Of a DNA stretch of 64,000 nucleotides, positions 44,255-53,041 are shown piece after piece. The notes under the pieces are model-generated. The model had not been told where the DNA came from, made no database searches, and worked only from the letters and a program-made list of their open reading frames with translations. The position numbers and the translations under genes were made by a program. Each line of letters starts with the position of its first letter. Position 1 is the stretch's first letter. The DNA comes from CAUZIR01 sp034421295 (GTDB lineage Bacteria; Chloroflexota; Dehalococcoidia; Lucifugimonadales; UBA2962). The stretch lies in contig DAOUKM010000012.1 of the NCBI GenBank assembly GCA_034421295.1, positions 151,265 through 215,264 of the forward strand. The letters are read 5' to 3'.

Positions 44255-46111
44255 TTACCTGTAGCGGCGGTCACCCGTCTCTATGTAGTAGGCCCGGGAT
44301 GCAAGGTCGACGAACTCGGCCACATCCGCGTTATACGGCAGTTCCCGCTCCACGCGTTCGGCAATATTCACCACCTCTATCAGGCTCCCATATCTTGCCC
44401 AGTAGCTGTGCCTCAGCAGCTCGGCGTACTCGGCCACCGCCGCTGCAAGCTGGAATCTGGGATCCGCGTCCTCGAAGCGATCGGCCATCTCCCGGCGGAA
44501 GAACTCGCGGTCTATCTCCACAGCGCGGTTGCTGTCCGGATCCTTGTAGCGCACCCATACGGTGCCTATCGGGCCGCGGGAGCGGTCACGCAGCTCAATC
44601 TCGTAGAGCGCCGTAACGTCGTGTCCCGCTCCTACCTCTCCTGCGTCGACGTAGTCGTTGCGAAAGTCCCTGTCGGCCACCTCCCGGTTCTCGTACCCGA
44701 TCAGGCGGTAGGCCGCCACGACCGCGGGATTGAACTCAACCTGGATCTTCGCGTCCCTTGCGATCACCTCCAGAGTGCCCGTAAGCGACTCGGAGAACAC
44801 GCGCCTGGCGTCGTAGAGCCTGTCCACATAGTGATAGCTTCCGTTCCCCCTGTCGGCCAGCTGCTCGAGCAGCACGTCGTTGAAGTTGCCCATGCCGACT
44901 CCCACGGTCGTCAGGTCGATGCCCTCGCTTACGCCATCGGAGATCCTCCCGAGTATGGCCTCCGGCGATGTCAGACCGACATTGGCCACGCCGTCCGACA
45001 GCAGGATCACCCTCGTTGTCCTTCCCTCGTCGAGATGCTCAGAGGCCATCCGGTACCCCAGGGTCAGCCCGTCCGACGCGTTGGTTGATCCACCCGCAAT
45101 GAGCGAGTCGATGGCCCCGAGGATGGCGTTGCGGCTTCGGGCCGACGTCGGCTCCATGACCACCCTCGCACTTGTTCCGTAGGCGACTATCCCGACCCTG
45201 TCGGAAACTCGCAGTTCGTCGACCAGCACCCTCAGCGACTCTTTGACCAGCCCGAGGCGGTCCTCCCTGTTCATCGAGCCGGAAACATCGATGACGAACA
45301 CCAAGGTAGCGTCCCTGCGCTCGCCTCTGGAGATCTCCTTGCCCTTGAGGCCGACCCTCAGCAGCCAGTGCCCCGGATCGCCGAAGGGGGATGGCGCACC
45401 GTCGACATGGATCGAAAAGGCCTGGTTCGCAGGGGGCGTGTAGCCATGGTCGAAGTAATTGACGAACTCCTCGACTCGCACCGAGTCCGGGTCCGGCAGG
45501 AAGCCGTCGGATATGAACCTGCGGGCGACGGTGTACGAGGCGGTGTCGACATCGACCGCAAAGGTCGACATGTTGTCCCTGTAGGTATCTACGAACGGGT
45601 TTACGCCGTAGTCCCTGAAGAAGGTGGCATCGTACGGCTCACCGGACCTGTCCGCACCGCCGCGATCATATCGCCCGCCGCGGTCCCGCCGGGCACGGGG
45701 ACCGTAACTGGGGCTCGCCTCCGGCCCGGATTGCGAAGTGGCCACCGAGATACTCTCTGTCTCCACGCGCCGCTGAGAACCGGGAGTCGGCGTAGCAACC
45801 ATCATCTTCTCGACCTCGACCCTCTCGACCTCTACCACATTCTCCACGCTGCGCAGGGAACCGGGAGTCGGCGTAGCGATCCTGATCATCTCGGTCTCCA
45901 CCTCGATGACCTTCTCCACCTCCACCTCGACCTCGACGATCCTCTCGGTCTCGACCTCCACCACCTTCTCCACCTCCACCTCGACGATCTTTTCCTCCAC
46001 CACCGCGACCTCAACGACCTTCTCAACCACTGTCGGGGACGTCCCGCAGGCGACAGCCGCGGCCGCCAAGACCACCATCGCCACCAGAGACATCTTCAGC
46101 GAGTTCCTCAT
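44255..46111 (-). CDS. von Willebrand factor A-domain lipoprotein (YfbK-like)
   Basis: From the ATG preceded by GGAGGT, the 618-residue protein has a lipobox AVAC (Cys22). It then has a long repeat of VEV/EKVVEVE units (residues about 28-100), interrupted twice by ATPTPGS. A vWA N-terminal domain (NPFVDTYRDNMSTFAVDVDTASYT), the vWA fold with MIDAS D275-x-S277-x-S279, and a DUF3520-like C-terminus (from about residue 430) follow. It should be anchored outside the cytoplasm. The EKVVEVE repeats are characteristic of Chloroflexota lipoproteins. Role and partner are unknown. Confidence 0.85.
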   Translation of the reverse strand: MRNSLKMSLVAMVVLAAAAVACGTSPTVVEKVVEVAVVEEKIVEVEVEKVVEVETERIVEVEVEVEKVIEVETEMIRIATPTPGSLRSVENVVEVERVEVEKMMVATPTPGSQRRVETESISVATSQSGPEASPSYGPRARRDRGGRYDRGGADRSGEPYDATFFRDYGVNPFVDTYRDNMSTFAVDVDTASYTVARRFISDGFLPDPDSVRVEEFVNYFDHGYTPPANQAFSIHVDGAPSPFGDPGHWLLRVGLKGKEISRGERRDATLVFVIDVSGSMNREDRLGLVKESLRVLVDELRVSDRVGIVAYGTSARVVMEPTSARSRNAILGAIDSLIAGGSTNASDGLTLGYRMASEHLDEGRTTRVILLSDGVANVGLTSPEAILGRISDGVSEGIDLTTVGVGMGNFNDVLLEQLADRGNGSYHYVDRLYDARRVFSESLTGTLEVIARDAKIQVEFNPAVVAAYRLIGYENREVADRDFRNDYVDAGEVGAGHDVTALYEIELRDRSRGPIGTVWVRYKDPDSNRAVEIDREFFRREMADRFEDADPRFQLAAAVAEYAELLRHSYWARYGSLIEVVNIAERVERELPYNADVAEFVDLASRAYYIETGDRRYR

Positions 46112-46207
46112 CCGTGCACCTCCCAATCGAACCTGCGCACTTTCGCCGGGAACGTCCGGCTCCATGCTCGTGACATATGGACGAAGCCAAGTATTGTTTT
46201 GTTCCAA

Positions 46208-46237
46208 TTGCCGCCATACGCACGTTTGTTCTATAAT
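46208..46237 (+). promoter_or_regulatory. recQ promoter
   Basis: TTGCCG (46208-46213) and TATAAT (46232-46237) are separated by 18 bases. Only six bases, ctgcgt, separate the -10 from the GTG, so the mRNA is predicted leaderless. Confidence 0.55.
46220..46231 (-). promoter_or_regulatory. SOS-box-like site in the recQ promoter
   Basis: On the minus strand this reads GAACAAACGTGC, nearly the lexA site 2 (GAACATACGTGC). It lies between the -35 and -10 and abuts the TATAAT. LexA binding would block initiation. Confidence 0.5.
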
Positions 46238-46243
46238 CTGCGT

Positions 46244-48229
46244 GTGACCGCGTCCGACATCAATTCCTACCGGGCACTCATGGAAAAGGTCTTCGGATAC
46301 CCGGAGTTTCGGCCCGGTCAGCAGCAGGTACTGCGCCGGCTGGCCGACGGCGACGTTCTGGGCGTAATGCCCACCGGCTCAGGCAAGAGCCTTTGCTATG
46401 TCCTGCCGGCCCTGTCGGCCGGACGCACGGTCGTGGTCTCTCCGCTCATTGCGCTGATGCGCGACCAGGTCCACTCCCTCAGGAGCGCCGGCGTGCGGGC
46501 CGCTTTCATCAACTCCTCCCTCGACAGGGCCGGCCAGAACGCCAGCTACCTGGGGTTCGTCAGGGGCCAGGTGGACCTGCTCTACGTGGCCCCGGAGCGG
46601 TTTGCCAACGGAAGGTTCGTAGAAGGTCTGCGAAGAGCCGGGGTCAATCTGCTGGCCATAGATGAGGCCCACTGCGTGTCGGAGTGGGGCCACGACTTTC
46701 GGCCCGATTACCTGACCCTGGGCTCGGTGCGCCGGGCTATAGGAACGCCGAGGACCCTGGCCCTTACCGCTACGGCTGAACCCGCCGTCCAGGACGACAT
46801 CCTGGATCGTCTCGGCATACTTGGCGCCGAGCGCGTGGTCACCTCGGTCGACCGGCCCAATCTGAGGTTTTCCGTCGAGCACGTCCCGGACCTATCGGCC
46901 AGGCGTGAGCGGCTCATGCATCTGATCTCGGCGCGCAGGGACAGACCCGGCATCGTCTACGCCCGTACCCGCCGCATGGTCGAGGAACTCTCCTGCATGC
47001 TGACAGAGGCCGGCATGCCTGCAGAGCCCTACCACGCGGGCATGGACATGGAGCGGCGAGACGCCGTGCAGCACCGGTTCACGATCGACGACGCCCCCGT
47101 GATCGTTGCCACCAATGCCTTCGGCATGGGCGTCGACAAGCCCGACGTTCGCTTCGTGATCCACTTCAACATGCCCGGGCGGCTGGAGGCCTACTACCAG
47201 CAGGCGGGCAGGGCAGGGAGGGACGGCGAACCCGCCGACTGTATCCTCCTGTACGGGGGCCACGACATCGTCGCCCAGCGACAGTTCATCGAGCGCGGCC
47301 ACCCCGATGAAAAGCAGGTGCGGCAGGCCTGGGTATCACTCGTTTCAGCCGACCCGCCTGGCGCCTCTGACCCTGAGTGGGGCGATGGGCTGGACCGCGG
47401 GGCTGACGGATTCGCCGCCGCACTGGCCGCCCTGAGGGACTGCGGCCTAGTGGACCACGGCTCGCTTAGGCCGCTCTCTGACGACCCGGACGCCCACATC
47501 GACATCTCCACGGTCACCAGGCACAAGCGGTACGTGGAGGACCGCCTGGCCCGGATGCTCGAATACTCCGAGGCGAAGGGCTGCAGGCGGGCGATGATCC
47601 TACGGTACTTCGGGGAGAGTCCGGCCAGGTCCTGTACAGCCTGCGACAGCTGCATCCTCAGTCCCGACGAGACCCGGGCCGAATACCCGCCGTCACTCTA
47701 CGAAGCGCTCATAGCCCTACGAGAGAAGATAGCCAGGCGAACATCCAGGGCGCCATACCAGGTCCTGGAATCGCGTTCCGTCAGGGAGCTGGCCACCCAC
47801 AGGCCCCGGGACATGGACGAGCTCATGGAGACCTGGGGCATCGGTGAGATCAAGGCGGACTGGTTCGGACGGCGAATCCTTCGGGCCATCGCCGCGTGGG
47901 AACAGGCCAATCCGGATGCGCCCCCGCGCCTCCGGCGCAGACTGCAGCGCTCCTTCGCCGGCCCCTCCACCGTCGTCCCAACGCCACCGGTCTCTGAATC
48001 CGACCCCCTCTACTCCAGGCTGAGGGCATGGAGAGCCGATCGGGCCAGACGGGACGGAGTGCCCGCCTACATGGTGTTCTCGGACCGTACGCTGAAAGAG
48101 CTCGTGGCCACACTGCCCAGCGACCGCGATTCCCTGATGCGCGTCAGGGGCATTGGACCGGCAAAGCTGGGCACCCTTGGCCCAGAGGTGCTGACCATAA
48201 TAAATGCGGCCGCCGCCGCCCACGTATGA
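46244..48229 (+). CDS. recQ: RecQ-family DNA helicase with two HRDC domains
   Basis: The GTG start gives 661 residues; a larger open frame upstream runs antisense to the vWA gene and is not coding. Walker A is MPTGSGKS (about residues 42-49), and DEAH is at 140-143 followed by CVSEWGHDFRPDY. A zinc-binding region has CRRAMILRYFGE and CTACDSC. Two HRDC domains follow (each about 70 residues, near 490-560 and 590-655). I do not see the usual winged-helix RQC domain between them. An SOS-box-like site lies in the promoter. The stop overlaps the next ATG. Confidence 0.92.
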   Translation: MTASDINSYRALMEKVFGYPEFRPGQQQVLRRLADGDVLGVMPTGSGKSLCYVLPALSAGRTVVVSPLIALMRDQVHSLRSAGVRAAFINSSLDRAGQNASYLGFVRGQVDLLYVAPERFANGRFVEGLRRAGVNLLAIDEAHCVSEWGHDFRPDYLTLGSVRRAIGTPRTLALTATAEPAVQDDILDRLGILGAERVVTSVDRPNLRFSVEHVPDLSARRERLMHLISARRDRPGIVYARTRRMVEELSCMLTEAGMPAEPYHAGMDMERRDAVQHRFTIDDAPVIVATNAFGMGVDKPDVRFVIHFNMPGRLEAYYQQAGRAGRDGEPADCILLYGGHDIVAQRQFIERGHPDEKQVRQAWVSLVSADPPGASDPEWGDGLDRGADGFAAALAALRDCGLVDHGSLRPLSDDPDAHIDISTVTRHKRYVEDRLARMLEYSEAKGCRRAMILRYFGESPARSCTACDSCILSPDETRAEYPPSLYEALIALREKIARRTSRAPYQVLESRSVRELATHRPRDMDELMETWGIGEIKADWFGRRILRAIAAWEQANPDAPPRLRRRLQRSFAGPSTVVPTPPVSESDPLYSRLRAWRADRARRDGVPAYMVFSDRTLKELVATLPSDRDSLMRVRGIGPAKLGTLGPEVLTIINAAAAAHV

Positions 48230-49119
48230 AGCCGAGGCCCAGCTACCGGCACATAACCTCCAAGAGCGCACTCAACCGCGTTTCGGGCATGGCCTTCCGC
48301 TGGTCCCTGAACCCGTACCGCGGCTGTGTGCACGGCTGCCACTATTGCTTCGCCCGCCGCTTCCACTCCCATTTCGACCTCGGACCGGGAGAGGACTTTA
48401 CGGGCACGATCTTCGTCAAGACGAACGCCCCCACCCTTCTCAGGCGGGAGCTGTCGGCCCGATGCTGGCGGCGCGAGACCGTCGCCCTCGGGACGGCCAC
48501 CGACCCGTATCAACCGATCGAGGGAAAATTCCGCATAACACGGGAGTGCCTTAAGGCCTTCGCCGATTGGAGGAGCCCGGTGGGACTGATAACCAAGGGC
48601 ACGATGGTCATCCGGGACATCGACGTTCTCTCCGACCTGGCAGATCGGACGGATAGCTCGGTGACCATAAGCATCCCGACCGTAGACCCGGAGCTTTCCA
48701 GGCGTCTGGAGCCGGGCACGCCGCCCCCGGCGAAACGGCTCAGGGCCCTAGGGGCGCTTGCTGAGGCCGGCATAAGAGCGGGAGTCAGCATGGCCCCCGT
48801 CATTCCGGGCCTTACCGATGACCTGGCCGCCATGCGGAGCGTTGCCTCCCGGGCCGCCGAGCACGGCGCGCAGTTCCTTTGGGGCGGCACCCTGTACCTG
48901 AAGGACGGGACGAGGGACCACTTCGCCGCCTTCGTCCGCGATCACTACCCGGGGATCGAGCGCGACCTCTTCAGCCTCTACCCGGGAGCGTACGCTCGGA
49001 AGGACGTGTCAGGCCGGATCAACGAAAGTGTGGCCGTCGTCAGGCGGGAACAGGGCTTTGACGAAATGCAGCTCGCGCGGGATCGCGCCCGTCCCCGCCA
49101 GCTCGAGTTGAGCCTCTAA
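48226..49119 (+). CDS. radical SAM protein, Rv2578c/SPL-like family
   Basis: The ATG overlaps the recQ stop in ATGA, so translation is coupled. The 297-residue protein has NPYRGCVHGCHYCFARRFH with the radical SAM CxxxCxxC, and TDPYQPIEGKFRITR, a pattern typical of the Rv2578c-type family related to spore photoproduct lyase. Its substrate is not established. Coupling with recQ suggests DNA repair or recombination, as inference only. Confidence 0.85.
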   Translation: MKPRPSYRHITSKSALNRVSGMAFRWSLNPYRGCVHGCHYCFARRFHSHFDLGPGEDFTGTIFVKTNAPTLLRRELSARCWRRETVALGTATDPYQPIEGKFRITRECLKAFADWRSPVGLITKGTMVIRDIDVLSDLADRTDSSVTISIPTVDPELSRRLEPGTPPPAKRLRALGALAEAGIRAGVSMAPVIPGLTDDLAAMRSVASRAAEHGAQFLWGGTLYLKDGTRDHFAAFVRDHYPGIERDLFSLYPGAYARKDVSGRINESVAVVRREQGFDEMQLARDRARPRQLELSL

Positions 49120-49186
49120 CCGCCCTCGCCCCGCCACCGTTAAGGCTGAGGGCCTGTGGAGGCCGCGGTCCCAGCAGGTGCCCTGC

Positions 49187-49537
49187 CTAGGGTCTGAAGA
49201 TACCGAAGGAAAAGGCCTGCTCTAGCGGAAGAACAACCGATTTCCCGGTCTCGTCGGTCTCCAGGAACTCGGTCATCCACTCCATCCAGCGGTCCACCAC
49301 CTGCCCTCTCACGCTGTGCCAGTCCCCCTCAGTAGGGGCTACGCCGTGCACGAAGAGCAGATCGCCGTGCCTGTAGATCACCATGCTCACCCCGGCGCCC
49401 TCGATCACCTCGGCGAGCTCCGGCCAGAGCTCGTCGTGCGCCTTCTTGTAGCCCGCATATCCGCCCGGCCTGAGCCTCATCACCGATCCGATTGAAAACA
49501 GGGCCCTGTACCTCCCCTTCCAAGTGCTCGGGCACAT
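49187..49537 (-). CDS. L-rhamnose mutarotase-like (RhaM/DUF718) protein
   Basis: The recognisable part reads MRLRPGGYAGYKKAHDELWPELAEVIEGAGVSMVIYRHGDLLFVHGVA and later VDRWMEWMTEF, aligning with RhaM along its length. The listed ATG gives 116 residues; the family start should be near VMRLRPGG, so ATG 49480 (97 residues) or a GTG next to it may be right. RhaM interconverts sugar anomers, but many DUF718 proteins have unproven substrates. The catalytic histidine in KKAHDELWP is present. It follows queG by about 50 bases. Confidence 0.7.
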   Translation of the reverse strand: MCPSTWKGRYRALFSIGSVMRLRPGGYAGYKKAHDELWPELAEVIEGAGVSMVIYRHGDLLFVHGVAPTEGDWHSVRGQVVDRWMEWMTEFLETDETGKSVVLPLEQAFSFGIFRP

Positions 49538-49586
49538 GTTCCCACAGCGTGCAAGTTCCGTCGGCCAACGCCCGCCGCCGGAGGGA

Positions 49587-50732
49587 TCATGGGCTCTCCG
49601 ACATCGCCCCCGCCGCGGCGAGCGCCGCCGTGATCTCGTCCTCGACCTCGGGCACGTCACCGGTCCCAAGGGCAGTCCTGAGGGCATCGGCGGCGGCCTG
49701 TCCACCGATGCGGCCCAGCGCCCAGGCCGCGTGCCCCCGCAGCATAGGCTCGGCGGCCCCGGAAAGGACGCGCGCAAGGGCCGCGACGGCCGACGGGTCT
49801 CCGATGTTGCCGAGCGCTATGCACACGTTCCGCTGAAGGCCCACTCGCTTGGCCCGCCTGATAGGGCTGTTGCGGAACCGCTCTGCGAATCCCTCGTCCG
49901 TGAGCTCTAGCAGCGGCAGCAGGGCAGGCGCCGAGAAGTCGTGGCGCTGGGCGAACTGGGGCTCAAGCGAGCCGATCGCCTTGCGGTTGACAGGACAGAC
50001 ATCCTGGCAGATGTCGCAACCGAAGACCCAGTCGCCGATCATCGGGCGCATCTCCAGGGGAATGCCACCGCGCAGCTCTATGGTCAGGAACGAGATGCAC
50101 CTGGCGTTGTCAACCACGTAGGGGGCGACGATCGCACCCGTCGGGCAGTCAACTATGCACGCTGTACATGCACCGCAGGTCTTGCGCAGCGGTGGATCTG
50201 GCCGAAGTGCAAGGTCTGTGACGACCTGCGAGAGGAAGACCCAGGAGCCATGGGTACTGGTAAGCACATTGGTGCTCTTTCCGAACCAGCCCACACCTGC
50301 CCGCTCGGCGGCTGCACGGTCGTTCATCGGCCCGTCATCCACGAAGATCCTCGTCCTGACAGAACGTCCAGCGACCCCGGGAAGCTCATCGACGAACCTC
50401 CTCAGGCGCCGCTTTATCACCCTGTGGTAGTCCTCACCCCACGCATATCGGGCCACCCTGCCGGTGATCTGGCGATCGCCTCCCCGCTTCCGGGTGTTGT
50501 AGCTGACGGCGAGCGAGACGACCGATCGGGCTCCCGCCAGCAATTCAGCCGGCCTGTTGGCCAGGCGGACCCGATCCTCCGTGTACCAGGCCAGGCCATC
50601 CATCTGACCGGCTCGCACCCGCTCCAGGGCCGCCTCCTCATCGCGCACGAACGGCTCGGCGCCGGTTATGCCAACCAGGTCGAATCCGACCGACAGGCCC
50701 AGCTTCTTTACCCTGGTCTCAAGGCTGGTCAA
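49587..50732 (-). CDS. queG: epoxyqueuosine reductase QueG
   Basis: With TTG (LTSLETRVKKLG) as start the 381-residue protein has a cobalamin-binding N-terminal region (FVDDGPMNDRAAAERAGVGWFGKST), two 4Fe-4S motifs (CGACTACIVDCP and CDICQDVCP), and C-terminal HEAT repeats. QueG reduces epoxyqueuosine to queuosine in tRNA, so the organism needs B12 and queuosine. The open frame extends upstream with no family match. A GGAGG-like site precedes the TTG. Confidence 0.93.
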   Translation of the reverse strand: MTSLETRVKKLGLSVGFDLVGITGAEPFVRDEEAALERVRAGQMDGLAWYTEDRVRLANRPAELLAGARSVVSLAVSYNTRKRGGDRQITGRVARYAWGEDYHRVIKRRLRRFVDELPGVAGRSVRTRIFVDDGPMNDRAAAERAGVGWFGKSTNVLTSTHGSWVFLSQVVTDLALRPDPPLRKTCGACTACIVDCPTGAIVAPYVVDNARCISFLTIELRGGIPLEMRPMIGDWVFGCDICQDVCPVNRKAIGSLEPQFAQRHDFSAPALLPLLELTDEGFAERFRNSPIRRAKRVGLQRNVCIALGNIGDPSAVAALARVLSGAAEPMLRGHAAWALGRIGGQAAADALRTALGTGDVPEVEDEITAALAAAGAMSESP

Positions 50733-50976
50733 TTGCCCCTGCCTCCACGGGCCATGCACCGGCGCGCGAAGCCGCCGCCGCGCCTGCCGAAGTCGCGTCC
50801 GATCGGCGCCTGGGCGGGGCATCCCCGGCCCACCCGGCGAGCGGCCCCGGGCACCTTTCCGCGGCCTCCGGAATCACCTTGTTGACCGGGGTTCTCAGGC
50901 AGGAATATGCTTGACGTAGCCACCATCTTCTTTTCTCTATGAACAACAACCTACCACCACATTCGGGGATGAACAT

Positions 50977-52116
50977 ATGTCTGCTACCAAGATGAAGGAG
51001 TTGACCCGGGCGTACGGATTCGACGAGGTGGCGATAGTCCCCGGGGACGTTACCATCAATCCCGACCAGGCCAACACCCAGTTCTCCCTCGACGGCCAGT
51101 CGTTCGATATCCCGGTCCTCGCCTCGGCGATGGACGCCATAGTCTCGCCGGAGTTCGCCGGGCACATGGAAAAGGCCGGCGGCCTGGCCGTCATGAACCT
51201 GGAGGGGGTGCAGACACGATACGAGGACCCATCCGAGCCCCTCAGCAGGGTCGCTTCGGCCCCAGAGGAAAAGGCTACACAGGTCCTTCAGGACGTCTAC
51301 TCCCAGCCCATCAAGGAGAACCTGATCGGCGAGCGGGTGAGCGACATAAAAAAGACCGGCGCCCGCTGTGCCGTCTCGGTCACCCCCGCCAGCACCAAGC
51401 GCATGGCACCGGTTGCCGCGGACGCAGGTGCCGACCTCATTTTCGTCCAGTCGACCGTGACCACCGCCCGCCACCTTTCCAAGAGCAAGCGGGGCCTGAT
51501 CTTCTCCGAGCTACTGGAGATGATCAACGTACCCGTGGTGGTCGGCAACTGCGTTTCCTACGACGTCGCACTGGAGCTTATGGATACAGGCATCAACGGA
51601 GTGCTGGTCGGCGTGGGGCCAGGGGCGGCCTGCACGACCCGGGAGGTGACCGGGGTAGGGGTCCCACAGGTTACCGCGACGATAAACGTCGCCGCCGCGC
51701 GGGACGAGTACCTGAAGCGCACCGGTCGCTACGTGCCCATCATCACCGACGGGGGTATCCGGACGGGCGGAGATGTGTGCAAGTCCCTCGTCAGCGGCGC
51801 CGACGCGGTAATGATCGGCACTCCCCTTGCGCAGGCGCAAGAGGCCCCGGGCGAGGGCCACAACTGGGGAATGGCCAGCCCCCATCCCGATCTGCCCAGG
51901 GGAACCCGGGTCCAGGTGGGCGTCAAGGGTTCCCTCGGCCAGATACTGTTCGGACCCACCTCCAAGACCGACGGAACCCAGAACCTGGTCGGCGCCCTCA
52001 AGATCTGCATGGGAATGATCGGCGCCTACAACATCAGGGAGATGCACCATGCAGAGATGGTGGTCGCGCCGGCGATAAAGACCGAGGGCAAGCACTTTCA
52101 GCTCGGCGGCCACTAG
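50977..52116 (+). CDS. GuaB3-family IMP dehydrogenase-related protein
   Basis: This 379-residue protein begins MSATKMKELTRAYGFDEVAIVPGDVTINP, matching GuaB3 proteins. It lacks CBS domains. The catalytic loop reads GPGAACTTREVTGVG, with the cysteine used by IMP dehydrogenase. Family members convert GMP/IMP-type substrates or lack the full reaction; in some bacteria GuaB3 acts as GMP reductase. True GuaB would be elsewhere. It is divergent from queG. Confidence 0.87.
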   Translation: MSATKMKELTRAYGFDEVAIVPGDVTINPDQANTQFSLDGQSFDIPVLASAMDAIVSPEFAGHMEKAGGLAVMNLEGVQTRYEDPSEPLSRVASAPEEKATQVLQDVYSQPIKENLIGERVSDIKKTGARCAVSVTPASTKRMAPVAADAGADLIFVQSTVTTARHLSKSKRGLIFSELLEMINVPVVVGNCVSYDVALELMDTGINGVLVGVGPGAACTTREVTGVGVPQVTATINVAAARDEYLKRTGRYVPIITDGGIRTGGDVCKSLVSGADAVMIGTPLAQAQEAPGEGHNWGMASPHPDLPRGTRVQVGVKGSLGQILFGPTSKTDGTQNLVGALKICMGMIGAYNIREMHHAEMVVAPAIKTEGKHFQLGGH

Positions 52117-52138
52117 GCTTTAGGGGAGGCTCACACCC

Positions 52139-53041
52139 CTAGATCGACAGCGTCCCCCTCAGAACGGTCACGCAGCGTCCACCGACCTGAACGAGCGTCG
52201 GGACGCGACCTCCGGCTCTCACCCTGACATCCATGCGGCTCGGCCTTCGGATCTCAAGGCCCTGACTCACGGTCAGGTCCGCCGTTCCACCCCCGAGGTC
52301 CAGCATCCCCTCAACCGCCATGTACGCACCCAGCGCCCCGGCCGCGCTGCCCGTGGCAGGGTCCTCCGAGATCCCAGATCGCGGGCTGAAGAATCGACAA
52401 CGCACCCTGCCGGGCCCATCTACGGCGAAGGCGCTGACTCCGGTCACGCCCAGGCGCCGCTCCATCAGCGCAAGTGCAGACCAATCGGGACTCAGCCTCG
52501 AGACGGCATCGACGCTCGCCAGTGGCACCATCAGCTGCCTCAGGCCGGTCGAAGCGACGCGCGGCCCCGGCATCGACCGCGAGACCTCGGCGGCGTCGCA
52601 TCCAAGGACGGCCGCAATGTCACCGGCGTCTTCCAACCGCTCAGAGACCTCCGGCCTTCCCTGCGTCATCGTGATCAGAGGACCATCCCCGGTCAATTCG
52701 ATCCCGATCGGCAGCACCCCTATGCCTACCTCCTGGCGCACCGACAGGGCCTTCTCGGGCGACCCGAAACGCCCCTCCTCCAGGAGGGCGAAGGCGGTCC
52801 CCACGCTGGGATGCCCGGCGAAAGGCAACTCCCTTCTCGGGGTGAATATGCGAAGCCTGTAGTCCGCCGTCGGCTCGCTCGGCCGCAGCACAAACGCCGT
52901 CTCAGACAGGTTGGTCTCGGCCGCAACAGACTGCATGGCCTCACCATCCATCTCGTCGGCATCCAGCACCACCGCCAGCGGGTTGCCGGCAAGGGGGCGA
53001 TCCGTAAACACATCGATCTGGCGGAACTCGAACTCTGCCAT
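52139..53041 (-). CDS. PhzF-family isomerase
   Basis: The 300-residue protein has the PhzF pattern: RQIDVFTDRPLAGNPLAVVLDAD, then NLSETAFV with the catalytic glutamate, and RRELPFAGHPSVGTA. A C-terminal copy of the fold has DPATGSAAGALGAY. PhzF acts in phenazine synthesis, but no phenazine genes are nearby, so another small acid may be the substrate. The start (ATG, with GTG one codon earlier) overlaps the prmC stop, so the genes are coupled. Confidence 0.87.
   Translation of the reverse strand: MAEFEFRQIDVFTDRPLAGNPLAVVLDADEMDGEAMQSVAAETNLSETAFVLRPSEPTADYRLRIFTPRRELPFAGHPSVGTAFALLEEGRFGSPEKALSVRQEVGIGVLPIGIELTGDGPLITMTQGRPEVSERLEDAGDIAAVLGCDAAEVSRSMPGPRVASTGLRQLMVPLASVDAVSRLSPDWSALALMERRLGVTGVSAFAVDGPGRVRCRFFSPRSGISEDPATGSAAGALGAYMAVEGMLDLGGGTADLTVSQGLEIRRPSRMDVRVRAGGRVPTLVQVGGRCVTVLRGTLSI

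Noticed and set aside
50971..50982. GAACATATGTCT near the guaB3 start, close to a classic SOS box
   Set aside because: It overlaps the start codon, has only one mismatch by chance-like match, and nothing links guaB3 to SOS.
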